64,000 bases of DNA from Opisthocomus hoazin (taxonomy: Eukaryota > Chordata > Aves > Opisthocomiformes > Opisthocomidae): positions 9,003,216-9,067,215 of the forward strand of contig NC_134433.1 in the NCBI RefSeq assembly GCF_030867145.1. The letters are read 5' to 3'. Both the position numbers and the translations under genes were made by a program. A model generated the notes under the pieces. The model saw only the letters and a program-made list of their open reading frames with translations. It was not told the origin of the DNA and made no database searches. This document shows positions 1 through 19,693 of this stretch, in pieces; the first letter of the stretch is position 1, and every line of letters starts with the position of its first letter.

Positions 1-385
1 GCCTTTTCTTCAGGCTGAACAAGCCCAGCTCCCTCAGCCTCTCCTCGTAGGAGATGCTCCAGTCCCCTCACCATCCTCGTAGCCCTCCGCTGGACTCTCT
101 CCAGTAGCTCCTCGTCTTCCCTGAACTGGGGAGCCCAGAACTGGACGCAGCACTGCAGATGGGGCCTCCCCAGGGCAGAGCAGAGGGGGAGGAGAACCTC
201 CCTCGCCCTGCTGGCCACGCTCCTCGTGATGCACCCCAGGATCCCATTGGCCTTCTTGGCAGCCAGGGCACACTGCTGGCTCATGGTCACCTTGTCACCC
301 CCCCAGCGCTCCCAGTCCCTCTCCGCAGAGCTGCTCTCCAGCAGGTCCCCCCTAGCCTGTACTGGTGCGTGGGGCTGGCGCCGGG
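1..385 (-). mobile_element. CR1 LINE 3' fragment, reverse orientation
   Basis: This is a CR1-like block read on the minus strand, with the avian CR1 phrases on the plus strand AGCCCAGAACTGGACGCAGC, CATTGGCCTTCTTGGCAGCC and ACACTGCTGGCTCATGGTCA. It runs off the left edge, so its full length is unknown. It is a truncated dead copy ending about 290 bp before the DHX33 start codon, so it borders the promoter island. Subfamily assignment would need a library comparison. Confidence 0.8.
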
Positions 386-673
386 GTGCTGGGAGCAGCT
401 CGGAGGCGCTGCTTACGCCCCGGGACGGCTGCTAGCGGCAGGGTACCGGCGGACCGGGCCCTTCCCAGGCAGCCTGTCCCGCCGAGGGCTGTGCGGGCAC
501 CCTGGGGGGCCCTCTGGGTGCGGGGCACCTGGGGCTGGAAGCCGCGGCGCCCGGCCCGCTCCGCCCGCCATGGCGGCTGCCGGCGGGACTGCGCCTCCCG
601 TGGGGCCCCGCGCGGGACGCGCCGCGGTGACGCCACGGGGGGCGGGGCCTGGCGGACCCGGCGCGGCGGGGCG

Positions 674-11262
<10,589 letters not shown>

Positions 11263-13043
11263 CCTGTGGTCTGGCACCAACAGGTCCAGGGTTTTTAGGC
11301 TCGCTCTAAAAGACTATTGTTTTGTTTTGTAATGAATGTACAGGAGCAGTAGAGCTTTGCCTTGCAAATCAGGTAAAAACCTTAGAGGAAATTGGCTTCT
11401 CTGTGAGAGCCAGACCTCACAGGTCTCCGTGGCTTAGAACAATCGTCCTTTTTAACAGTTAATCTGTGAAAGGGGAGTGTAGTATGTACCCCGTGCACGT
11501 GTGTGTGAGATAAATCTGTGCTGGGGGGCAGGAAGCTACTATCAGATTCCAGTTTTTAATACTTGCTGAAGTTTAACAGGCTTGTGTATGAGGAAATGAG
11601 ATCCTGAGAGCTCTTCTGAGCAGGGTTGGTATTTTTTATGATTGTGCTTGTATTACTGGTTTTATTGGGGAAAAAGGAGAAAAACTTTTTAAATGTCTAC
11701 ATACAGGGAAAAAAGCCCTTTTTTTTACTATTTCTAGAAGGGAGGTGCTACTGTCTTTTACCTCACCAAACATCTTTCTGCCTGCTTGTCATGTTCACTG
11801 TCTTGTTTGGGACCACCCGAAGGTCAGGAATGGGAACGCCTGCTTGAGCAAGGTCTTCACCGCTTGCGTCTAAGCCTTGGGCTGGCAGTGGTTTCCTGGA
11901 GCTGCCTGCACGTTTGGCATCATTTTTGTTCACCCTTTTGCTGTTAGAGTGTGTTGTTCCTCTGCAAATACTTCTGGCTTTTCTGACTCTTGTCTGTGTG
12001 CTCCTAGCTTCGGAGCTGGCACACTGTCCACAACAGCTCGTCAGGCCAGCTTGAGGAAGACTCAGCAAAGTGAGGATGAAGATGTGGTTTAGAGATTGGA
12101 CTTTAAAGGTCCTTCATTTGTCAAATCTTTGCGTCTTCTGCGCTGACACCAGTGCTTCTTCCCCCTTCTGCCTTCCCCAACCCTGCCCAATTATACTTTG
12201 GTTTTCCATAAGAGGTTTAGAGCTTGACATTGTCAAGAACCACAGATCTCCCGTTAGTATCTATTATTTGTTTTTTCTTCCGTATTCCCTTGGCATCTGC
12301 CTATCTCTTTTTTTCCCATTGGAGAAAAGTGGCAATACCAAACTTAACCATCTTTTGAAATACTGGAATTAAGAAACTAGAGCCACTGCAAAGGGAAAAC
12401 TTGTTCTTTAACGTGAAAGAAAGTGGATTTATTCCACTGTCACTGTGTGTTGGTGGGGGGAGAAATTTGTTGTTTTTAAATGATACCCGAAGTACTTCTA
12501 AAATAACCTCTTTGGGAGAGGTGACTTCCAGTTTCAACAGAGTCTGTTGACGTAGTGTAGTAATTTATACAGATTTTTGGATGAGTTGAACTAAAGCAGG
12601 TTAGCTGTTGGAAAGAGGAGGAGAGGAAGCTGTTCTGTTCACACAGTGTCACTGTGTAATATAGTGAGGTTGGTTTGCACGGGCTGTGGTGGGATTGTGG
12701 TGTTTTGTCCTTGTGTCCTTCAAACAGCAACTTTGAGAAAAAAAAAGCTTGTGGCATTAATAGGACTGCTCAGCTGGCCTGTGATCTGTGGGGACAAGCT
12801 GCGTTTGCCATGTAATAATTTGTCCTTTCTGGTTACACGCATCACGGTTACACCACACATTGCGATACAGCTTTTCTTTGGGCTCCAGTATTGGCTCACC
12901 GTGGTTTTCTCTGTGAAAACTGGGGCAAATACGTCTTTTGTTCTTTTTTTTTCTTTCGTTTTTAGCTGCTATGTCAGTTGTGCTGATTTGCAAATTGATG
13001 TCTCCCAAAGAGTGTAAGCAGGTACCCGGCGTACCTGGAACAG

Positions 13044-13250
13044 TCACAGAATCGCAGAACTTTAGGGGTTGGCAGGGACCTCTGTGGGTCACCCAGTCCA
13101 ACCCCCTGCCGAAGCAGGGTCACCCAGAGCAGGCTGCACAGGACCTTGTCCAGGCCGGTCTTGAATATCTCCAGAGAAGGAGACTCCACAGCCTCCCTGG
13201 GCAGCCTCAGCCCCTTCCTGGGAAGGGTGACGCTGAACGTCTGCAGGGGG
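13044..13250 (-). mobile_element. CR1 LINE 3' end, reverse, inside the DHX33 3' UTR
   Basis: On the plus strand it starts with TCACAGAATCGCAGAAC (complement of the CR1 terminal repeat) and continues with GGGTCACCCAGTCCAACCCC and CAGCCTCCCTGGGCAGCC. It lies antisense to DHX33, about 350 bp before the likely DHX33 poly(A) signal. It resembles the copy at 60724-60979 more than the one at 1112, suggesting the same subfamily. Confidence 0.9.
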
Positions 13251-13593
13251 GCAGCGAAACAGACACACCTCCCTGTGTTGTGCCTCTCTGCAGTACTACT
13301 TTTTGGTGGTTTGAAAAAAAAAAAAAGGTGAGTGGGGCACAGGCAAAACTTGCCGCTTTTGTATGTACGACCAGCTGTGGTTCTGCACTGGTATTTCAAG
13401 AGTATGCAGCTATTTCAGTCGTTCTCCCTCACACGAGCTGCAGGGAGTTACCGAAGTAGCGCTGTGTCTGTCTGTCTGCTGGTTTTACAGATTCTGCATC
13501 TGTAGGGGAAGATGGAGCGTAAGCACATTGTGTTTGGGGAGTGTACTTATTGAGCAGCCTATTTAACGGAACTAATTTGTATATTTTTCCCAA

Positions 13594-13599
13594 AATAAA
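13594..13599 (+). terminator. DHX33: DHX33 poly(A) signal AATAAA
   Basis: A canonical AATAAA is followed about 30 nt later by a GU-rich stretch (GGGTGGTGGTTGGTGAG, 13626-13642), the expected downstream element. It is the first such pair after the stop codon. Confidence 0.75.
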
Positions 13600-13615
13600 G
13601 AAGTGACGGCAAAAA

Positions 13616-14440
13616 TCCAAGTCCTGGGTGGTGGTTGGTGAGACATGAAGGCTGTGTGGATGGAAGAAATGATCGCAGGACGTTCAGGTACGAGTCCCCA
13701 CGTTTCCAGTTCTTGTGAGCGCACCTTCATTTTGAGCAGTCTGGGGTGTCCGTGTGCAGGTGCTAAGGTGGGTCAGCGAGTCTGTGCTCTGCGTGCAGGA
13801 CGGACCCCGATGTGAGGTGTGCGCTGCCCAAACCTCGGTGTGGAGCTGGGAGTGAAAACCCCGGTCCTTTGATGTGATGGGGGGGCGTGCCGGCATCGTG
13901 ATCGGGGAAGGGGCCAGCGATGCGATGTGACAGGGGGCCAGCGATGCGACGGGGGGTGCTGGCGATGTGATGAGGGGCCAGTGATGCTGTCCTGCAACAG
14001 CGTTGTGGTGAGCAGCAATGGGCCTTTTGTGCTGCTGCTCAATAGAGGGGAATAGTGCCAGCTCTTAGACAAAGGGGACACTTTCAGCCGGCCCTCGGTC
14101 AATCTTCCCTCTAAAAGGACAAACAAAAAATTAATTTTTTCTTTTCCCTGAGTAAACTGCTGAGGTCCTGCCAGAAAGCTGACTCTTCTAACAAAGCGTG
14201 GGGCGATGCACGGCAGTGAAGCCTTCACCGCAGACACTGCGTGTTCTTGTTGCAGGCATGAGGGGAGCACCAGCACTTTTTCCACCTCCCTGAAGCTTCC
14301 TCTGTGCCTTCACCGGTGCCCCTGCCTCTCCCGAGGGCTGGGGCCGGAGATGCAGACCGTGCCGGTGCTCTCTACACGGCGTCCCTGCCCCGTTCCCCTG
14401 CCCTTGCTTTTTAATTTTCAGTCAAAACTGCAGCGAATGA
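13616..14440. other. DHX33-C1QBP intergenic gap
   Basis: About 0.8 kb lies between the DHX33 poly(A) site and the C1QBP promoter island. It holds a short degenerate G-rich minisatellite (13876-13990) and otherwise nothing I recognise. Confidence 0.6.
13876..13990 (+). repeat. Degenerate minisatellite, units of about 19-31 bp
   Basis: About five imperfect copies of a unit like GGGGCCAGCGATGYGAYG follow one another, with variable spacer length. It does not code and has no obvious relation to the neighbouring genes. Confidence 0.7.
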
Positions 14441-15180
14441 ACTAGGTGGCGTGTTCTGCCGCGTCCGGGACTCGAACCCGCGGAACGCCGGGTCCGGGAC
14501 TCGAACCCTGGTCCGCAGCTCCGCGCCGCGGGGGCCGCCGGTCGCCGGAAGCGGGGTGGGCGGTTCCGGGTCGCGCCGTGTCCTCCGCCCGCCCCACGCC
14601 GCCGCCTTCGCCGCCCCGCGCCATGCTGCTCGCCCGGGCCCTGCGCTCCGCCGCCGCTGCCCTGCGCCCGCCGCCGCTGCCCGCGCCCCGCCGCCTGCTC
14701 TCCGCCGCCCGGCCCCGCGCCCCGCTGCCGCCGCCCCTGGCGCGCCCCCTCTGGCAGCTGGGCGGCGGCGGGCGGGCGGCGCTGCTGCTGCGCCCGCGGC
14801 GGGGCTGGGCCGGCGGCGTCTCCTGCGGCTGCGGCGGCCTCCACACCGAGGGTGCGCGGGGGGGGCCGCGCTGGGGGGGGGGGGGGGTGAGGGGGATGGG
14901 GCGCTCCCGCCTCCCCCCCGCCGGCAGCACGTGGCCCGCCCTGACCCCCCCCCCCCCCCCCGCCATCTCTCTGCAGGCGACAAGGCCTTCGCGCAGTTCC
15001 TGGCGGACGAGATCCAGGAGGAGAAGAAGCTGCAGAAGCACCGGGCGCTGCCCGCGGTGTCCGGCGGGTGGGAGCTGGAGCTGCGCGGCACGGAGGCCCG
15101 GCTGGCGCGGAAGGTGGCCGGAGAGAGGTATGGGGGGGGGGGGGGTGCGTGGGGGTTTCGCGGGGCGTTCTGCGAGCGTG
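14440..15180 (+). promoter_or_regulatory. C1QBP: C1QBP CpG-island promoter and exon 1-2 region
   Basis: An extremely GC-rich island spans the 5' flank, exon 1, both tiny introns and exon 2. No TATA box was seen; several CCGCCC-type GC boxes lie just before the ATG (around 14585-14615). A duplicated B-box-like motif sits at 14463-14508, near the upstream edge of the island. Confidence 0.75.
14463..14508 (-). repeat. Two tandem 17-bp copies carrying a Pol III B-box-like motif
   Basis: GTCCGGGACTCGAACCC occurs at 14463-14479 and again at 14492-14508, a 29-bp period. The complement contains GGTTCGAGTCC, which fits the TFIIIC B-box consensus GGTTCGANTCC. No A-box, clover-leaf or T-run terminator could be seen, so this is not a tRNA gene. 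Confidence 0.75.
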
Positions 15181-18100
15181 CTGAGGGTAATGGCGTCCGT
15201 CTCTTTTGAAGGATAACGGTTACGTTCAACATCAACAACAGCATTCCGCCCTCGGTTGAGGACGACGCGCAGGAGGAGCAGAAGCCTGGCGAGCAGGAGG
15301 TAACGCGGTCTTTCCATGCGCACTCCAGTGGTGCGTCCCCAGAGGGCAGCGGGAACCTTGCCCTGAAGTTGAGAACCCTCTCCCCTCTCCCTTCATCTTT
15401 GGGAGCGTCCAGTCACCAAGTGCAGGTTTCTCTGGGCTGTGACCCCCCTCTGAGCAGAGAGGCAGAGCAGGGTGAGGGGCTCTGCGCGGAGGAAGGAGAG
15501 GGGCTCCCGTGGCTCTCGCCTTTGCAGCCCCCTGCAGCGAATACTGCGCTTGGCTGGCGTAACACGCGGTGCTGGTGGGCACCGCCAGCAAAACGCAGAG
15601 CTGTGCACGTGGCTTCACTCGTGTGGTTTTGTTGGTCAGAAGCATCTTGATTCTGCTCAGTAAGACTTAGTAAAAGTACTGGTAAAAAATGCAAATAAGC
15701 AATATAATTTAGGCAGAGGGCTTTGCGGTGACACTGACACCGAACAAGTCAGGAATGCAGCAGCTGCAGCAGTTAGCTTGCACAGTACCGGGGACGCCCG
15801 CGCGTTCCTTCCCCTCCCGGCCGTGCCTGTGGCCGCTGGGAAGGGCAGCGCACCCGGTCTGTGCGCGCGTGTTCGGCGGGCTCCGTGCCCTGCTGGGTTT
15901 CCTCCGTGAAGGAGGGCAAGCACGAGCAGCTCCTGCTGTGGGAGCAGTCCGAGCCTGTCCCCAGTCACCGTCGCACTGGAGGGCCCCAGCCCGGGGAGCT
16001 GCGGCTCTCTGGGGTGCTCCCAGCAGCCATTTTGCCGGTGCGAGGAGCAGGGGAGGGGCTGAAGGGCTGCTGGTGGGGTTGGGGGAAGTTGGGGTTGCCC
16101 TGGCCAGGGACCCAGGGAACAACCCGCATGGGATGGTCCGTGTTGCTGGGCTGCACTGGGATTGCTTTGGCTCCAGTTCAGACTCCAGTGCTGATGCAAC
16201 TGTTCTCTTATTTAGCCTGATCTTACATCAACTCCCAACTTTGTTGTGGAAGTAATAAAAGATGATACAAAGCAGACCCTCGTTCTTGACTGCCATTACC
16301 CCGAGGATGAGGTGGGTATCAAACCAGTGGTGTGTGAGCCCTGGGCTGTGCCTCGCTGCGCATTTCCCGCTTCGCTGTCGCGTAATCCTGCCGCTGTTGA
16401 ATCTGCCTGCTCTTTGTAGTCTGATGGTTTTCTGAATCTGCAGAAAATGCTGTCTCCTCTTACCTCTCTTTTTTTTAACACCAAAAAAAAAGACTTTGTG
16501 TTCGCACGGACACGCTTTGGGGAGGAGATGTTCCGCTGCATCCCTCACATCCTGACCTGGCACTGCTGAGCGGCCGCGTGTTGGCCAGGCTGTTGAATTA
16601 CATTGGAGCAGGGAAGCATGGCTTCACTATACCGGCACGGCAGCTTGAGAGGGGTAAACGGGAACGGCCAAAACCAGGCAGACTTTATACAGCGTCAGTA
16701 CCTTGCAGATCTCGTTGTTGTGAGGTTTCACAAAGAGAAATAGAGATTTTAAAAAAGGGGGGGGCGGATAAATTTGAGAACTTTGCTTCAGACTGATCTT
16801 TGTGGTTTAGTTTGTAAACCTGAACAGATGATTTGTGCGGCCAGTCCTAGCTGACAAAGGTTAGACAGACGTGGGAAGACAGATTTAGAACCACCCAGAG
16901 GAGGTTTTTCTTCATAAAAATCAAGCTGCTGACCTGACCTCTTCGGGAATTTCCTGCGTTGCCGTGCTTCTCTTCGCAGGCACGCGCTGGGAGGGGAGAG
17001 GTGCAGCTTCAGCACCAGCCTTGGGTTTTTGCCTGCAGTGCCGTATTCCTGGCTTCGGGATGAGATGGCTGAAGGGGCCCTGCAGTTAGAGCGAATTGTG
17101 TGTCTTACATCTCACCTCCTGTTTCAGGTTGGACACGAGGGAGAGGAAGAAAGCGACATTTTCACAATCCGGGAGGTCAGTTTTCAGCCCACCGGAGAAT
17201 CGGACTGGAAGGACACCAACTACACCCTCAATACGGATTCCCTTGACTGGGTGAGTGCTGCCGACGCCCGGGGCCGCAGGCTGCAGAGGGCACGTCAGCG
17301 TGTCTCGCCTGGCTGTCCGATGGCTCCGGAATGACGGGGGAGTCCTGTCCCGGGTGCCTGGGACGGGGAGTCCCCTGCTCGCCGCAGCGTGCCGTGCAGT
17401 GGTGGTTCTGCTGCAGACTGGGGGCTGTTGCCCAGTCCCGGCATTGCCAGCAGGCAGAGCCCGACGGGCTGGAACTCGTTCTGTTCCGGGCTTTGCAAGC
17501 GGATTTCCTAGCAGCTCTGTCACACTTACGAGGTGCTTTAACACTTGCTCAGACATCTTTTCATCTGTGCGTTAATTAACAGCGTAGCTTATCAGATACC
17601 ACATGTAGAGATGCCTTTGTTTCCTGGGTTTTCCAGGTATGTTTTTACAGTTGTGACACTAAACTCAGGATGTGGCACCTGCTTATCTGCTCTCAGTGCC
17701 AGGCTTTCAGCAGGGCAAATCTTAGTTGGAGGCTGTGCGTCATGTGGTTAAAACTTTACTCCTCGAGGGTGTATCTCTTGGGGAAGCACTCGTGTTAGAA
17801 TGGGTTAGTGTGCTCTAGGACATCCCACACTGCTTTTTCTTTTCCTCTCTCGAGACAGAAAATTAATTTAAAAATGTGTATGATTTGTGATCCATTCGGA
17901 TTACAGAAGTCCAGAATTAAACATTTGTTCAGTAATATTGGTCTGTTTAAAAAAACCAACCCACGAAGAAAGGCCTGACAGCTGTTGGCATTGCTGCCCT
18001 AAGCAGCAGGAATGACCGCTCTCCTGAGGAGCGAGGGGGGAACCCGCAGCTGTTACCATGCTGGAGCTGCAACACTGCGGTAGGACCAAAAAGAAGAAAA

Positions 18101-18674
18101 AAAACCAAAGAGCTGCTGATTGTAAAAGCTTTAGTCTCTCAGACAAATATTGACATCAGGTACCGCCCTTTCCAGACACAGTTAAAGCGATTCACCCCCG
18201 AGGCCGCAGCACCATGGAGGGGACGGGCAGAGCTCCGCAGGTGTAGCCTTTAACGAGCTTTACCCGCTGACTCCTGCGGCCCGTCGGTCATCTCCAGAGA
18301 GCAGCTGGTTTGTAGTGCTGGGTTTGGGTTTATGACCTGTTCCATGGCCCCATCCCTCTGAAGGGCCAGGCCTGCCGAGCGGGGGATGGGGAGCTGCCTG
18401 GTCCCCTGCGGGAGGCAGACCTGCTCTTCGTTGGAGAAAGAAACGCCGGCTGCGGTGGGACACCGTAAAGTGACTGGTACCCAGGTGTGCGCTGCTGAGG
18501 CGGTTTCCTCTTCGTTGCTTGCAGGCCCTGTACGATCACTTAATGGATTTCCTGGCTGACCGAGGAGTGGACAACACCTTTGCTGATGAGTTAATAGAGC
18601 TCAGCACGGCGCTGGAGCACCAGGAGTACATTAAATTCCTTGAAGACCTTAAAAGCTTTGTCAAGTGTCAGTAG
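14623..18674 (+). CDS. C1QBP: C1QBP (p32/gC1qR), mitochondrial matrix protein (6 exons, complete)
   Basis: Coding exons: 14623-14851, 14977-15127, 15212-15299, 16216-16311, 17128-17250, 18525-18674, giving 278 residues (human 282). The first 72 or so residues are rich in Arg, Ala, Leu and Pro with almost no acidic residues, as expected of a mitochondrial targeting presequence. The mature acidic protein should start near LHTEGDKAF (residue 73), matching the known human processing point. The conserved MAM33 fold follows: SGGWELEL, VTFNINNS, LDCHYPEDE, DTNYTLNTDSLDW and the C-terminal helix LEDLKSFVK. The family forms a doughnut-shaped trimer in the matrix, needed for mitochondrial translation and oxidative phosphorylation; other reported roles include binding the C1q globular head and SRSF1. 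Introns 1 and 2 are only 125 and 84 nt and G-rich. Divergence from human is concentrated in the presequence and in the acidic loop encoded by exon 3. Confidence 0.97.
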
Positions 18675-18915
18675 TTTAGGCAGCTTATCTTCAAGTGTGG
18701 GTATGCCACAGCTCTGCCCCAGCCAGCAATGCCCAAATATATCTTCACAAGGGATCCAGAGAGCGAGTAACTTGGCGTTTGGAGAATGAGGATTCCTGCT
18801 GGTAATTTGGGGAATTGTATTTATGTTGCAGCCCAGATCAAGTTCACTGACGTTATGGTCCGGAATTGCCTCACCCTACTTGGTGGGTTTTGTACAATTA
18901 AGAATGAATGTGAAG

Positions 18916-18921
18916 AATAAA
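18916..18921 (+). terminator. C1QBP: C1QBP poly(A) signal AATAAA
   Basis: AATAAA lies 242 nt past the C1QBP stop and is followed by a GU/U-rich segment (GTGTTC, then TGGTGGTTTCTCC near 18946). This gives a short 3' UTR of about 270 nt. Confidence 0.85.
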
Positions 18922-18944
18922 ATGTGTTCAACATATCACTGAAA

Positions 18945-19536
18945 ACTGGTGGTTTCTCCCTGCTGTACCATTGCTGACCAGAGAGCTGCTGTAAAAACCG
19001 TGCTGGTGGGTGTCAGTGCCCATGTTAGTACAGCTGCCAGCAGAGCTGCTGCCGCGGCCAGCGTGTGTGCTGGCCTGATGCTGTCTCCAGGGAGAGCTAC
19101 TCCAGCACCTCCAGCCAGCAGCGGGCCTCTGGCCGAGCCGTGGCTGTGGGAGGAAGTTTGCTGGCCAAGCGTGCTAATTATGAAGTTATTCTAAAAGTCT
19201 TGGCTGGCTCTCTGTGTTAGGCAATAGAATTCAGGGTCTTAAACACTGTGTTTGAGGAGCCGTTTTAAGAAGGGATGTGCTGCCAGTACCTATGGCACTA
19301 GTATTAACGTAGCTGTTTTAGAAAACTACCGCAGAAAGGCTGGAGCACTTCAGTTCCGGCAGCAACTGGAGGCTGCGGGGCAGCAGCTGTGGGCTTCGGC
19401 TCAAAGCCCTGTCTCCGGCTGCTGCCTGAAGGTCACGTTAAGTTTAAACAGAAACCAAAGCTGAAGCCCAGTGTGAGCTGTGAGATGACTGATGCACTGT
19501 TAAAGACAACACTAAGGCTGAAATAAACTACGTCTA
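18945..19536. other. C1QBP-RPAIN convergent gap
   Basis: About 0.6 kb lies between two converging 3' ends. No ORF with family likeness and no recognisable repeat was seen. A second plus-strand AATAAA (19522-19527) near its end could serve a longer C1QBP transcript. Confidence 0.55.
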
Positions 19537-19542
19537 TTTATT
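19537..19542 (-). terminator. RPAIN: RPAIN poly(A) signal AATAAA (minus strand)
   Basis: TTTATT on the plus strand reads as AATAAA on the minus strand, 152 nt past the RPAIN stop. It is followed on the minus strand by TTAGTGTTGTCTTT, a fitting GU-rich downstream element. Confidence 0.8.
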
Positions 19543-19693
19543 TCAAAACATGTACTGTGCCATTAAAAGTGCAGGACAAGGCAGTACTACTGCCTTTTGA
19601 AGTATCTCTTTGACAGCAATTACAAGTATGTACATAAAACCATTAGCAGCTCTGGAAGTCCTTCCAGTAAAAAAAGGCAGCAGCCAAATCAGC

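Larger units (their letters stand above)
11263..13615 (+). other. DHX33: DHX33 3' UTR (probable)
   Basis: No convincing gene lies between the DHX33 stop and the AATAAA at 13594, and no canonical earlier AATAAA was seen on this strand, so the whole block probably is one long 3' UTR. It includes an antisense CR1 fragment (13044-13250) and several T-rich patches. Splicing within it cannot be excluded from sequence. Confidence 0.65.

Noticed and set aside
14463-14508. tRNA gene upstream of C1QBP
   Set aside because: B-box-like motifs are present, but there is no A-box, no acceptor stem pairing and no T-run.
14446-14622. N-terminal extension of C1QBP from an upstream in-frame start
   Set aside because: The upstream codon is GTG, not ATG, and the extension has no likeness to any C1QBP; the ATG at 14623 fits the family.
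14411-15323. Minus-strand open frames of up to 293 codons opposite C1QBP exons 1-3
   Set aside because: Low-complexity Arg/Ala/Pro shadows of GC-rich coding sequence, with no family likeness.
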